Translations under genes and position numbers: made by a program
Origin: Streptomyces sp. 35G-GA-8
GTDB lineage: Bacteria; Actinomycetota; Actinomycetes; Streptomycetales; Streptomycetaceae
NCBI RefSeq assembly: GCF_023534745.1
Contig: NZ_JAMHJQ010000005.1
Coordinates: 563,717-627,716, forward strand
DNA: 64,000 nt
Direction of reading: 5' to 3'
Part shown: positions 32,850-42,079 of the stretch, in pieces
Layout of the letters: the number at the start of each line of letters is the position of its first letter
How positions within the stretch are numbered: the stretch's first letter is position 1
The notes under the pieces: generated by a model
Seen by the model: the letters and a program-made list of their open reading frames with translations, nothing else
Database searches by the model: none
What the model was told of the DNA's origin: nothing

Positions 32850-35807
32850 CTACTCGAAGAGATCGGCGTACGAGCCGAGGGCCAGCGCGATGTCGGCCTG
32901 CGCCCAGAAGCGGTGGTACGTGAAGCTCGGCGCGGCCCCGCCGTTCAGATACGCCTCGACCTTGGACCAGGCCGGATCGCTCTCGTAGAAGGACCGGATC
33001 GACGCGAAGGTGGAACTCCCGTTGATCGCGTCGCCGTTGGGCATGGTGCCGGTCCAGCCGCTCGGTACGTACACCGGGTCGTCGAAGCGGCTGTAGTCGG
33101 CGCGGGTCTCCGGGACCGCGATCCCCAGCGCGTCGCGGTGGTGGTCCCACATCCCGTCGAGGAGCGCCTTCGCGGTGGTCCTGGCCGCCGCGTTGCCCGA
33201 CTTCGCCGCGTAGTAGGAAAGGGTCTTGGCGTACGCGGCGGCCACCCCGACATCATTGGTGTAGTCGGCGACGGTCACATGCAGACCGGTGTTGGCGCCG
33301 GGCGTGGTGGCGTTCCAGGTGTCGGGCTTGCCGGACCACTGGAGGGTCGACGGGATCCGGTACGTACCGTCGGGGTTGACGGTGGTCTTGGACAGGGCCC
33401 AGGCGACCCACTTGTCCAGCACGGCCTTGGCCGCGCTGTCGCCGGTCTGGTGGTAGTACTCCGCGACGCGCTCCATCGACCAGGCCTGGAAGCCGAACCA
33501 CTGGTTGGACGGCGGGTCGTGGTAGACGGGCGCCTCGTCGTAGTACATGCCGTAGAAGGTCGGGGTGCCGGCCGGGGGCACCGCGTATCTGCCCTGCCAG
33601 CTGTTGGTGGCGCCGCCCGCGATGGCCCCCTCCGAGGACTGGAGCCAGCGGTAGAACTCCAGCTGCCGCTTGAGGCTGGTGTTCCAGTCCTGCTGGCCGG
33701 TGGCCGACTTCGGCTTGAGATCGGCGTACGAACTCAGCGCCCAGGCGGCCATCGGGTTCTGGTAGCCGCTGTGGCTGAAACTGGACCCGATACGCCAGGC
33801 CCAGCCCGCCGAGGCGTCGGTGGCACCGCCCCAGGCGTAGTACCAGGAGAGCAGATAGTGCGAGCTGTTCTTGCCACTGCCCGGCGCACAGGCCGTCTCG
33901 CCGACGCAGTCACCGATCTTCTTGAAGTACTTGTCGTACATCGCGTAGCGGAGGTAGTCCCCCATCTTGGCCGCCTTGGCGACATTGGCCGCGACCTCGC
34001 CGCCCTTGCCCTGTTCCTTGGCCCATTCCGAGGCCCAGTAGGCGGCCTGGACGGCGCGGGCGTCGGCGTCCGGGGCGTTGGTGAACTTCCACTGCTTCGC
34101 GTAGGCCGCGTCCCCGGTGAACAGGTCGAGATAGCCGTTCCTGCCGCCGTACTTGAAGGCGTCGCAGGTGGGCTGGGTCACCGTCTCCCAGACCGACTCC
34201 TGCGGTCCGCGCTGGAAGGTGTTGATGTACGAGGGCCCCTGGTCGGCAGGTCCCGCCTCGCACTTCCCGGGCGAATTGCCGAAGCCGTAGACGTTGTCGA
34301 CGTCCTGGATCCAGTGCATGCCATAGATGTCGTCGGTGCCGTAGGCGCTCTTCAGTTCGCCCGCGAGGGGGTCGTTGCCGACCGGGACATTGCTGTTGAG
34401 CTGCGAGGGGTACTGCGAGGGCAGGTCCCACTCGGGGGCGTAGGTGGCCGGCTTCGACGCGTTGTAGAAGCTGTTCGTGGGCTGGTCGGCGTGGGTGGGG
34501 ATCATGTACTTCTCCATGGTCGCCCACGCGCCGTTGAACTTGCTCCAGTCGCCGGTGACCTTGCCGTACATGGCCTGGAGCCAGATCAGATAGCTGTACG
34601 CCTCCGAGGTCGTCTCATGGCCCTGGTCGGGCGCCTCGACGATCAGGGTCTCCACCGAGTGGTACGGGATGCCCTCGGGCGAGAAGTAGCCGGCGGCCGG
34701 GTCGGTGATCTTGCCGTACAGATCGAGGAACCGGGCGTCGTAGGTGCCGGCCGCCGCCAGTTGCGTGACGGTCACCTCGGCCTTGGTCTGTCCTGGCGCG
34801 GTCGCGGTGAAGGTGGCGGCGCCGGTGCCGGTGGCCGCGGCGGAGACGGTCACCTGCTGGGGGGTGCTCCAGTTGGCGCCGGTGAAGGTGAGGGTGGAGC
34901 CGGAGGTGACGGTGAGGCCGGGGTTGCCCGCGGTACGGGCCACGGTGACCGTGACATCGGCGGCCGGCCGGGTGGAGAGCTTCACCCCGAAGGTGCCCGT
35001 CCTGCCCTGCTGTACGCCCAGTTGGGCGGGGCTCGCGACCAGCGACGGGCCCGCGGTGACCCGTACCCCGACCGGGGTGGACTCCGCCGCGGCGCCCTGG
35101 CCGTCGTACGCCTTCGCGTAGAGCGAGAGATCGCCCGCGGGGACGTTCGCGTAGTCGAAGGTGTAGGGGGAGGTGGTGTCCGTGCCGAGCAGCTGGGTGT
35201 CGCTGTAGAACTCGACCTTGGAGATCCCCGCGCCGTCGGCGGCGACAGCGGTGGCGGCCATCGGGATGGTGCCGCCCGCGGTGAACACCGCGCCGGGCGC
35301 CGGGCTGGTCAGTACGGTGAGGGGCGGCTGATGCGCGCCCGCGCACGTCACGCCGTTGACGGCGAAGACGGTGGGCTTGGCGTTGGCGCCGCTGTAGTCG
35401 AAGTTGGCACCGGCGGTCGCCGCCGCTCCGGGCGCGATGCTCGCGTTGTGCGCGGCGTTCTTGACGGTGACGGTCCTGCCGGTCTGGGTCCAGGTGCCGT
35501 TCCAGCCGCTGGTGAGTTTCTGGTTGCCGGCGTACTCGTAGCTGAGTGTCCAGCCGTCGATGGGGTCCGTACCGCGATTGGTGAGGGTGAGATCGGCCGT
35601 GAAGCCGGAGCCCCAGTCATTGGTCTTGTAGTCGACGCCGCACTGGAGGGCCGCGGCGTGCGCGGGGGTGCTGTTGACCGCGGTCAGACCGAGCGGCAGG
35701 GAGAGGGCGGCGGCCAGCGCGGTGAGCAGACGCCGGATTCCACGTGATCGGCCGGATCTTCCGGGTGGCGGTGGTGCCCCTGGTGGTGAGCCTCGTAAGC
35801 CGGGCAT
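32850..35807 (-). CDS. GH48 cellobiohydrolase with N-terminal CBM2
   Basis: The 985-residue secreted cellulase begins with a long basic signal region (about 1-53, ending AHA). A CBM2 cellulose-binding domain follows (about 55-155; [21 protein letters not shown]). Then come two beta-sandwich modules (about 160-250, Ig/Big-like, and 255-345), and the GH48 catalytic domain (about 345-985) with [20 protein letters not shown] near its start. GH48 enzymes processively release cellobiose from the reducing end. The ATG at 35807 follows GGAGGACCACCCC. A perfect CebR box lies 52 bases upstream. Confidence 0.95.
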   Translation of the reverse strand: MPGLRGSPPGAPPPPGRSGRSRGIRRLLTALAAALSLPLGLTAVNSTPAHAAALQCGVDYKTNDWGSGFTADLTLTNRGTDPIDGWTLSYEYAGNQKLTSGWNGTWTQTGRTVTVKNAAHNASIAPGAAATAGANFDYSGANAKPTVFAVNGVTCAGAHQPPLTVLTSPAPGAVFTAGGTIPMAATAVAADGAGISKVEFYSDTQLLGTDTTSPYTFDYANVPAGDLSLYAKAYDGQGAAAESTPVGVRVTAGPSLVASPAQLGVQQGRTGTFGVKLSTRPAADVTVTVARTAGNPGLTVTSGSTLTFTGANWSTPQQVTVSAAATGTGAATFTATAPGQTKAEVTVTQLAAAGTYDARFLDLYGKITDPAAGYFSPEGIPYHSVETLIVEAPDQGHETTSEAYSYLIWLQAMYGKVTGDWSKFNGAWATMEKYMIPTHADQPTNSFYNASKPATYAPEWDLPSQYPSQLNSNVPVGNDPLAGELKSAYGTDDIYGMHWIQDVDNVYGFGNSPGKCEAGPADQGPSYINTFQRGPQESVWETVTQPTCDAFKYGGRNGYLDLFTGDAAYAKQWKFTNAPDADARAVQAAYWASEWAKEQGKGGEVAANVAKAAKMGDYLRYAMYDKYFKKIGDCVGETACAPGSGKNSSHYLLSWYYAWGGATDASAGWAWRIGSSFSHSGYQNPMAAWALSSYADLKPKSATGQQDWNTSLKRQLEFYRWLQSSEGAIAGGATNSWQGRYAVPPAGTPTFYGMYYDEAPVYHDPPSNQWFGFQAWSMERVAEYYHQTGDSAAKAVLDKWVAWALSKTTVNPDGTYRIPSTLQWSGKPDTWNATTPGANTGLHVTVADYTNDVGVAAAYAKTLSYYAAKSGNAAARTTAKALLDGMWDHHRDALGIAVPETRADYSRFDDPVYVPSGWTGTMPNGDAINGSSTFASIRSFYESDPAWSKVEAYLNGGAAPSFTYHRFWAQADIALALGSYADLFE

Positions 35808-35859
35808 GGGGTGGTCCTCCTCGCGGTCCGGTGCGGGTGGTGAGGGGGGTGCGAACCAG

Positions 35860-35873
35860 TGGGAGCGCTCCCA
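35860..35873. promoter_or_regulatory. Perfect CebR box for the GH48 gene
   Basis: TGGGAGCGCTCCCA is exactly the 14-base consensus reported for CebR, the cellobiose-responsive LacI-family repressor of cellulase genes in Streptomyces. It lies 53 bases from the GH48 start. Confidence 0.92.
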
Positions 35874-36003
35874 AGCGTTGAGCGGGACCGTGCACCTGTC
35901 AAGAGTTTGAACACGACGCACGTCCGGGCGAGTCGCCAGATAAAAGAATTCAACTGGACTGTTGACTCACGCGACTTCGGCGCTACCGTCGGAAGCCAAC
36001 CAG
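35874..36003. promoter_or_regulatory. Divergent promoter region of the cellulase locus
   Basis: These 130 bases lie between the two CebR boxes and must contain the divergent cellulase promoters. AT-rich patches (AAAAGAATTCAACT around 35943-35956, and TTGACTCACG) are compatible with promoter elements, but individual hexamers are not assigned. Confidence 0.5.
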
Positions 36004-36017
36004 TGGGAGCGCTTCCA
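36004..36017. promoter_or_regulatory. CebR box for the GH5-GH6 operon, one mismatch
   Basis: TGGGAGCGCTTCCA differs from the CebR consensus at one position. It is 51 bases upstream of the GH5 start and mirrors the box on the GH48 side, so both transcripts are probably repressed until cellobiose is present. Confidence 0.9.
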
Positions 36018-36067
36018 TCAGTCATACGCCGTGTCAGGCGGCGTATCGGCCATCGAGGAGTCGCTCC

Positions 36068-37573
36068 ATGCGAGCACCACCGCGCCTCACCGCACTGCTG
36101 GCCGCCGGGGCCCTTGCCGTGGCCGGCACCGCTCTCGCACCGCAGCCGACCGCGTCGGGAACCGCGGCCGGCTGCACCGTCGCCTACAGCACCACCAGCG
36201 AATGGGACAGTGGCTTCCAGGGCGCTGTCACGCTCACCAACAACGGCTCACCGGTCGAGAACTGGACACTGACCTTCGACTTTCCCGGAAGTCAGCGGGT
36301 GACCCAGGGCTGGAACGGCAAGTGGTCGCAGTCCGGGAGGACCGTGACCGCCGTCAACGAGAGCTGGAACGGGAAGATCGCCACCGGCGGCTCGCTCAGC
36401 GCCGGGTTCCTCGCCTCCTGGTCCGGGGCCAACCCGGCGCCCACCGCGTTCAGGCTCAACGGCGTGGCGTGCGACGGCGATCCGGGACCGGGCGACCCCA
36501 CCGACCCGCCGACGGATCCCCCCACCGATCCACCCACCGATCCGCCGGGGCCGGGCGGCGCCCCGCCGAAGCTGCGCGCCTCGGGCAACAAACTGGTCGA
36601 CGAGAACGGCGCGACCCGCCGCATGCTCGGGGTGAACCGCTCCGGTGGCGAGTTCGCGTGCGTCCAGGGCTATGGCATCTTCGACGGTCCGGTGGACGAC
36701 GCGTCGGTGCGGGCCATCGCGGACTGGAAGGTCAACACCGTACGGATACCGCTCAACGAGGAGTGCTGGCTCGGCCTCTCGCATGTGAAGCCGGAGTACG
36801 CCGGCGCGAACTACATCGCGGCGGTCGAGCAGTTCGTGACCAGGCTGGAGGCGCACGGCATCACGCCGGTCGTCGAACTGCACTGGACCCACGGCAGGTA
36901 CACGGGCAACGACAACCACTGCCCGGACACCGAGTACGCGACCTGCCAGAAGCCGATGCCGAACGCGCGGTACACACCGGCCTTCTGGACCTCGGTCGCG
37001 CAGACCTTCAAGGACGACCCGGCGGTGGTCTTCGACCTCTTCAACGAGCCGTTCCCGGACCGCGCCACCGGCGATCTCGACGCGGCCTGGACCTGCTGGC
37101 GCGATGGTGGCAGCTGTCCGGGGATCGATTTCGAGGTGGCCGGAATGCAGTCGCTGGTGACCGCGGTACGGGCCACCGGCGCCCGGAACCTGGTGCTGGT
37201 GCCCGGCATCGCCTACTCCAACGACATGCGGCAGTGGCTGAAGTACCGGCCCGCCGACCCGGCGGGCAATCTGGCCGCCGCCTGGCACACGTACAACTTC
37301 AACGTCTGCGCGAGCGAGAGCTGCTGGAACGAACAGCTCGCGCCGGTCGCCGCCCAAGTGCCCTTCGTGGCGGGCGAGATCGGCGAGAACACCTGCTCGC
37401 ACGGCTATATCGACCGGGTGATGGCCTGGCTCGACAGCCATGGCGCCTCGTATCTCGGATGGACCTGGAACACCTGGGACTGTTCGTCGGGGCCCGCTCT
37501 GATCAGCGACTACAACGGCACGCCCACCAATTTCGGCGTAGGACTCCGTGACCATCTGAAGGGACTCTCATGA
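36068..37573 (+). CDS. GH5 endoglucanase with N-terminal CBM2
   Basis: The 501-residue secreted endocellulase has a signal peptide (about 1-33), CBM2 (about 35-137; DSGFQGAVTLTNNG and WNGKWSQSGRTV), a Pro/Thr/Asp linker (DPTDPPTDPP repeats, about 142-160), and the GH5 domain (about 168-501). The acid/base Glu is in FDLFNEPF near 325 and the nucleophile in VAGEIGENTC near 440. It cuts internal beta-1,4-glucan bonds. The ATG start follows ATCGAGGAGTCGCTCC. The stop overlaps the GH6 start as ATGA, so the two cellulases are made together. Confidence 0.94.
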   Translation: MRAPPRLTALLAAGALAVAGTALAPQPTASGTAAGCTVAYSTTSEWDSGFQGAVTLTNNGSPVENWTLTFDFPGSQRVTQGWNGKWSQSGRTVTAVNESWNGKIATGGSLSAGFLASWSGANPAPTAFRLNGVACDGDPGPGDPTDPPTDPPTDPPTDPPGPGGAPPKLRASGNKLVDENGATRRMLGVNRSGGEFACVQGYGIFDGPVDDASVRAIADWKVNTVRIPLNEECWLGLSHVKPEYAGANYIAAVEQFVTRLEAHGITPVVELHWTHGRYTGNDNHCPDTEYATCQKPMPNARYTPAFWTSVAQTFKDDPAVVFDLFNEPFPDRATGDLDAAWTCWRDGGSCPGIDFEVAGMQSLVTAVRATGARNLVLVPGIAYSNDMRQWLKYRPADPAGNLAAAWHTYNFNVCASESCWNEQLAPVAAQVPFVAGEIGENTCSHGYIDRVMAWLDSHGASYLGWTWNTWDCSSGPALISDYNGTPTNFGVGLRDHLKGLS

Positions 37574-39312
37574 GCCGCACCACCACCCCTCCGCGACGTG
37601 CGCGAGGCGCTGCGCTCGCCGCGTTCGCGCTGGTCGCAGCCGCGGCCGGGACCGCGACCGCGCTGGACGCGCCCATCGGCGCCGCGGCGGCCGGCTGCAC
37701 CGTCGACTACCGGATCCAGACCGCCTGGAACGGCGGCTTCACGGCCGATGTCAGCGTGACCAACACCGGCGACGCGATCAGCTCCTGGAAGCTGGAGTGG
37801 AGCTTCGCCGGCGACCAGAAGGTGACGCAGGGCTGGAACTCCACGATCACCCAGAGCGGTACGGCCGTCTCCGCCGCCAATGTCTCGTACAACGGCTCGC
37901 TGGCGACCGGCGCCTCGGCGTCCTTCGGCTTCAACGCCTCGGTCACCGGGTCCAACGCGGTGCCGGCCGCCTTCAAGCTGAACGGGGTCACCTGCAACGC
38001 GCCCGGTGGCGGCGACCCCACGGATCCTCCGACCGACCCGCCGACCGACCCGCCGGCCGGATCCAAGGTCGACAACCCGTACGCGGGCGCCGGGGTGTAC
38101 GTGAACCCGGAGTGGTCCGCGAAGGCCGCGGCCGAGCCCGGCGGCAGCAAGGTCTCCAACCAGCCGACCGGTGTGTGGCTGGACCGGATCGCGGCCATCG
38201 AGGGCGTCGGCACGGGCATGGGGCTGCGCGACCATCTCGACGAGGCGCTGCGGCAGGCCGCGGGCAAGCCGCTCGTCGTCCAGCTCGTGATCTACAACCT
38301 GCCGGGCCGTGACTGCGCCGCGCTCGCCTCCAACGGGGAACTGCGCCCGACGGAGATCGGCCGCTACCAGCGCGAGTACATCGATCCGATCGCCGCCATA
38401 CTCGCCGACAGCAAGTACGCCGGACTGCGGATCGTGACGACCGTCGAGATCGACTCGCTGCCCAACCTGGTCACCAATGTCACGCCCCGCCCGACCGTCA
38501 CGCCGCAGTGCGATGTGATGAAGGCGAACGGCAACTACGTCAAGGGCGTCGGTTACGCGCTCAACCATCTCGGCGCCGTCCCCAACGTCTACAACTATGT
38601 CGACGCGGGCCACCACGGCTGGATCGGCTGGGACGACAACTTCAACGCCTCGGCGCAGATCTTCAAGCAGGCCGCGACCGCCGAGGGCAGCACGGTCGAC
38701 AAGGTGCACGGCTTCATCGTCAACACCGCCAACTACGGCACGCTCAAGGAGAACAACTTCACCATCAACGACAACGTCGCCGGCAAGTCGGTCCGCGAGT
38801 CGAAGTGGGTGGACTGGAACCGCTACGTCGACGAGCAGTCGTTCGCCCAGGCGTTCCGGCAGCAGCTGGTGAGCGTGGGCTTCCCGTCGGGCATCGGCAT
38901 GCTGATCGACACCTCCCGCAATGGCTGGGGCGGCTCGGCCAGGCCCACCGGTCCCGGTCCGCAGACCAGTGTCGACACCTATGTGGACGGCGGGCGCTAC
39001 GACCGCCGCATCCACCTGGGGAACTGGTGCAACCAGTCCGGCGCCGGACTGGGCGAGCGGCCGAAGGCGGCGCCCGCCGCCGGGATCGACGCGTACGTAT
39101 GGATGAAGCCCCCGGGCGAGTCGGACGGCGCGAGCAAGGAGATCCCGAACGACCAGGGCAAGGGCTTCGACCGGATGTGCGACCCGACGTACACCGGCAA
39201 TCCCCGGAACAACAACCACATGTCCGGTGCGCTGCCGAACGCTCCGCTGTCCGGTGACTGGTTCTCCGCGCAGTTCCAGGAGCTGCTGAAGAACGCGAAC
39301 CCGGCGCTGTAG
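37570..39312 (+). CDS. GH6 exoglucanase with N-terminal CBM2
   Basis: The 580-residue secreted cellobiohydrolase has a signal peptide with a basic start (about 1-40), CBM2 (about 42-140; WNGGFTADVSVTNTG), a DPTDPPTDPP linker, and a GH6 catalytic domain (about 165-580). The GH6 signature VIYNLPGRDC, near residues 238-247, holds the proton-donor Asp. GH6 exo-enzymes work from the non-reducing end, complementing the reducing-end GH48 across the divergent promoter. The ATG overlaps the GH5 stop. A strong terminator follows the gene. Confidence 0.95.
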   Translation: MSRTTTPPRRARGAALAAFALVAAAAGTATALDAPIGAAAAGCTVDYRIQTAWNGGFTADVSVTNTGDAISSWKLEWSFAGDQKVTQGWNSTITQSGTAVSAANVSYNGSLATGASASFGFNASVTGSNAVPAAFKLNGVTCNAPGGGDPTDPPTDPPTDPPAGSKVDNPYAGAGVYVNPEWSAKAAAEPGGSKVSNQPTGVWLDRIAAIEGVGTGMGLRDHLDEALRQAAGKPLVVQLVIYNLPGRDCAALASNGELRPTEIGRYQREYIDPIAAILADSKYAGLRIVTTVEIDSLPNLVTNVTPRPTVTPQCDVMKANGNYVKGVGYALNHLGAVPNVYNYVDAGHHGWIGWDDNFNASAQIFKQAATAEGSTVDKVHGFIVNTANYGTLKENNFTINDNVAGKSVRESKWVDWNRYVDEQSFAQAFRQQLVSVGFPSGIGMLIDTSRNGWGGSARPTGPGPQTSVDTYVDGGRYDRRIHLGNWCNQSGAGLGERPKAAPAAGIDAYVWMKPPGESDGASKEIPNDQGKGFDRMCDPTYTGNPRNNNHMSGALPNAPLSGDWFSAQFQELLKNANPAL

Positions 39313-39344
39313 CGGCAACCGTAGCGGCAGCTGTAGCGGCAGCG
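39309..39344. repeat. Three 12-base repeats across the GH6 stop codon
   Basis: GTAGCGGCA recurs at 39309, 39321 and 39333 with three variable bases after each copy. The first copy contains the TAG stop of the GH6 gene. It looks like slippage in the 3' untranslated region. Confidence 0.8.
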
Positions 39345-39373
39345 CGAAAGGCCACGAAAGGGGCCGCGAAGCG

Positions 39374-39419
39374 GGCGTAGGACCGGCCGGGGGGCGCCTC
39401 GGGGGGCCGGTCCTACGCC
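39374..39419. terminator. Terminator of the GH5-GH6 operon
   Basis: A perfect 15-base stem (GGCGTAGGACCGGCC with its complement) closes a 16-base G-rich loop about 60 bases after the GH6 stop. No T-run follows. Confidence 0.8.
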
Positions 39420-39463
39420 TTCCATATAGTGCGCTTATTCCGTTTCGCCAGGAAAGGGGGAAA

Positions 39464-39499
39464 ATGAAAGAAGAAAGAACTAATGGAGGCGAGCGATGA
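39464..39499 (+). CDS. Possible 11-codon leader peptide before htpX
   Basis: ATG at 39464, preceded by an AGGAAAGGGGGAAA ribosome site, opens a frame reading MKEERTNGGER. Its TGA overlaps the htpX ATG. The DNA is strikingly A-rich for this genome and the peptide is almost wholly charged or polar. Translational coupling would make htpX expression depend on ribosomes passing this frame. It may also be only the purine-rich ribosome-site region. Confidence 0.35.
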   Translation: MKEERTNGGER

Positions 39500-40401
39500 C
39501 AGGGACCCGCTACACCCAGGACCGCGGTCTGACCACCCGCATGGTGACCACCATGTTTCTGATCGGGCTGCTGTACGTGGTCCTGGTCGGTGTGCTGCTG
39601 GCCGTGCTGGGCAAGTTCTGGCCGATCATCCTGATCCTCGTCGGAGGACTGTTCATCGCGCAGTTCTGGTTCAGCGACAAGATCGCGGCCTTCGGCATGG
39701 GCGCGCACGAGGTCACCCCCGAGCAGGCACCCGAGCTGCACGGCGCCGTCGACCGGATCTGCGCGCTGGCCGATATGCCGAAACCCAAGGTGGCGATCGC
39801 GCGCAGTGACATACCGAACGCCTTCGCGACCGGCCGGAACGAACGCAGCGCGCTGGTCTGCGCCACCACCGGCCTGCTCCGCAGACTGGAGCCGGAGGAG
39901 CTGGAAGGCGTCCTCGCGCACGAGATGTCGCATGTCGCGCACCGCGATGTCGCGGTGATGACCATCGCCTCGTTCCTGGGCGTTCTCGCGGGTCTGATCA
40001 CCCGGATCGCGCTCTACAGCGGGCTGTCGAGGAGCGCCAGGAACGCCGGCCCGGCCGGGCTCGCGATCCTGGTGATTCCGCTGGTCAGCGCGGTGGTGTA
40101 CGCGATCGGCTTCCTGCTGACCCGGCTGCTCTCCCGCTACCGTGAGCTCTCCGCCGACCGTACGGCCGCGCTGCTCACCGGCCGGCCCTCGGCGCTCGCC
40201 TCGGCACTGACCAAGGTGAGCGGTCAGATGGCGCGGATCCCGACGGAGGACCTGCGGAAGGCGGAGCCGTACAACGCCTTCTACTTCGTGCCGGCGTTCG
40301 CCTCGAAGGAGAGCCTGGGGCGGCTGCTCGCCTCGCACCCGACGCTGGAACAGCGGCTGGACCAGCTGGCCCGTATCTCCGCCGAACTCGCCCGTCCGTG
40401 A
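39496..40401 (+). CDS. htpX: HtpX-like M48 membrane metalloprotease
   Basis: The 301-residue membrane protease has transmembrane helices at about 17-37 and 41-60, the zinc motif HEMSH at residues 142-146, further helices near 155-170 and 190-210, and the third ligand Glu217 in YRELSADR. HtpX degrades misfolded membrane proteins during envelope stress. The next gene encodes PspAB, another envelope-stress partner, an often seen pairing. GGAGG is seven bases upstream of the ATG, and a possible 11-codon leader overlaps the start. Confidence 0.93.
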   Translation: MTGTRYTQDRGLTTRMVTTMFLIGLLYVVLVGVLLAVLGKFWPIILILVGGLFIAQFWFSDKIAAFGMGAHEVTPEQAPELHGAVDRICALADMPKPKVAIARSDIPNAFATGRNERSALVCATTGLLRRLEPEELEGVLAHEMSHVAHRDVAVMTIASFLGVLAGLITRIALYSGLSRSARNAGPAGLAILVIPLVSAVVYAIGFLLTRLLSRYRELSADRTAALLTGRPSALASALTKVSGQMARIPTEDLRKAEPYNAFYFVPAFASKESLGRLLASHPTLEQRLDQLARISAELARP

Positions 40402-40478
40402 GGCTCCTGCCGTCACCGCCGTCGCTTCCCGCACGGCCATCACTGCCATCACTGCCGTCACACTGAGGAGCTGGTCCC

Positions 40479-41063
40479 GTGGGCCTTCTCGACGCCATCC
40501 TCGGCCGGAGCAAACCGGTCAGCCCCGATCTCGACCAGCTCTTCGCCCTCCCGTCCGCCGCGCTCACCCTCCAGGCCGGGGCCGGATACACCCCCACCGG
40601 CCTCGGCTCGGTCTGTTTCGCGGGCGTCGAGGGCGGCGGCTTCGCCCGTATCCGGCAGGACGTGCGAGAGCTGCTGGACGCGGACACCGGCCAGGACAGC
40701 CGCCCGGTGGAATTCAGCCAGGACTCCTACGGCTACACCTGGCTGCTCGCGCGTCGGGCGCCCGACGACACGGCCACGCTGGTCAACGATCTGCACGCGG
40801 TCAACACCCTGCTCCAGGACGGCGGCTTCGGCCCTCAGCTGCTCTGCTCACTGCTCAGCTTCCGGGACGCCGAACAGCGGGCGCTGGCTCTCGTGTATCT
40901 CTACAAACGCGGCAGCTTCTACCCCTTCGCGCCCCTGCCCGGCAGCGCCGAGAAGCGGGACAATCAGCGGGAACTCCAGGTCAGAGCGGTGCTCGGGAGC
41001 GATCTGCGGATCGAGCCCGATCTCGCGCGCTGGTTCCCCGTCTGGGGTGCGCCGGGACTCTGA
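40479..41063 (+). CDS. pspAB: PspA-associated protein PspAB
   Basis: The 194-residue soluble protein begins MGLLDAILGRSKPVSPDLDQLFALPSAALTLQ, the standard PspAB start, and ends with DLRIEPDLARWFPVWG. These proteins accompany PspA/phage-shock genes or HtpX in actinobacteria and are thought to support the membrane-stress response; no enzymatic role is known. The GTG start has GAGGAGCTG at a suitable distance. A short TCACTGCCA repeat cluster (about 40435-40455) lies in the gap to htpX. Confidence 0.88.
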   Translation: MGLLDAILGRSKPVSPDLDQLFALPSAALTLQAGAGYTPTGLGSVCFAGVEGGGFARIRQDVRELLDADTGQDSRPVEFSQDSYGYTWLLARRAPDDTATLVNDLHAVNTLLQDGGFGPQLLCSLLSFRDAEQRALALVYLYKRGSFYPFAPLPGSAEKRDNQRELQVRAVLGSDLRIEPDLARWFPVWGAPGL

Positions 41064-41117
41064 CCGGGCCCGATGTGTGCTCCTGGCAGGTCCGCGGAAA
41101 GACCGCCGGCCGCGTCG

Positions 41118-42008
41118 TCACCCGGCGTACGGCAGCGGGGCCAGTCCGGCGATTCCCGGATCGACGGTGAACACGGCGCCCGCGGCCGGATCGTCGCCGT
41201 CCGCGAGGCCCTGGCGCGAGGTGGTGATGAAGAGCCTGCGGTAGCCGTCGCCGCCGAACGAACAGGCGCTGACCTGCCGGGCGTTGACCTCGACCACCTC
41301 GTCCAGGGTCCCGTCGGCGGCGTAGCGGCGGACCGCGGAGCCGCCCCACAAAGCGACCCATACCCCACCTTCGCCATCCAGGGTGAGGCCGTCGGGGGAG
41401 CCGTCGTCCGGGTCGATGGTGACCCAGGGCTCGGGGGTGGAGAAGCGTCCGGTCGACGGGTCGGTCGTGATCCGGGCGACGGTCCCCGTGGGGGTGTCGA
41501 CGTAGTAGGCGAAACCGCCGTCCGTAGCCCACGCGAGGCCGTTGGAGATGGTGACCCCGGTATGCACGACCGAGGTGGCGCCGTCGGGGGTGAGGCGGTG
41601 GACGGAGCCGGCACCGGGGCGGGTGTCGTACGCCATGGAACCGCAGTAGAAGTTGCCGGCCGGATCGCAGGCCCCGTCGTTCATCCGGACCGTGGGGTCG
41701 GTCCACAGCTCGTCGCCGGGGGTGACGGTGCCGTCCTCGGCCACCAGGACGAAGCCCCGCTCGACAGCGGCGACCACGCCGCCGGAGCGCCGGGGCCGCC
41801 AGGCCGCCGCGACCGTACCGAGATGCCACCGCTCGTACGCGTCAACGCCGTTGGCCTCGGTGCCGAAGCTGCCGAAGGGGCCGAAAGGGCCGAAGGTGAG
41901 GAGATCTCCGGCCAGCAGGTCGACGATCCTCAACTGCCCGGTGTTCGGGTCCCAGCCGGGCCCCTCGCCGTGATGGGTGACGACCCCGGTCCACTGCTCG
42001 GCGCGCAT
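41118..42008 (-). CDS. SMP-30/gluconolactonase family protein
   Basis: The 296-residue six-bladed beta-propeller begins with the blade EGPGWDPNTGQLRIVDLLAGDL, followed by VRMNDGACDPAGNFYCGSMAYD with the metal-binding Asn-Asp, ISNGLAWATDGGFAYYVDTPTG, and GSPDGLTLDGEGGVWVALWGG. These enzymes are calcium- or zinc-dependent lactonases acting on sugar lactones. The ATG at 42008 with upstream AGAGGGG fits the family N-terminus. It lies next to a secreted protease gene on the same strand, but the gap shows no coupling. Confidence 0.88.
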   Translation of the reverse strand: MRAEQWTGVVTHHGEGPGWDPNTGQLRIVDLLAGDLLTFGPFGPFGSFGTEANGVDAYERWHLGTVAAAWRPRRSGGVVAAVERGFVLVAEDGTVTPGDELWTDPTVRMNDGACDPAGNFYCGSMAYDTRPGAGSVHRLTPDGATSVVHTGVTISNGLAWATDGGFAYYVDTPTGTVARITTDPSTGRFSTPEPWVTIDPDDGSPDGLTLDGEGGVWVALWGGSAVRRYAADGTLDEVVEVNARQVSACSFGGDGYRRLFITTSRQGLADGDDPAAGAVFTVDPGIAGLAPLPYAG

Positions 42009-42079
42009 GGCGGCCCCTCTCGTCGACAGCGCCGCCGGTCCCCCGGCGGCGCCACACCGTGTACGCGCTCCCCGCGTTC

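Noticed and set aside
32796-35747. A long rightward open frame of over 980 codons
   Set aside because: It is antisense to the GH48 gene and shows no domain; composition is that of a shadow frame.
36490-36550. Repeat-like array of ACCGACCC units in the GH5 gene, with a similar one in GH6
   Set aside because: These encode the in-frame DPTDPP linkers between CBM2 and the catalytic domain, with no unique spacers, so they are not a CRISPR or regulatory array.
37510-40461. A long leftward open frame of over 980 codons
   Set aside because: It runs antisense to the GH6 and htpX genes, both unmistakable, and spans a terminator and several ribosome sites.
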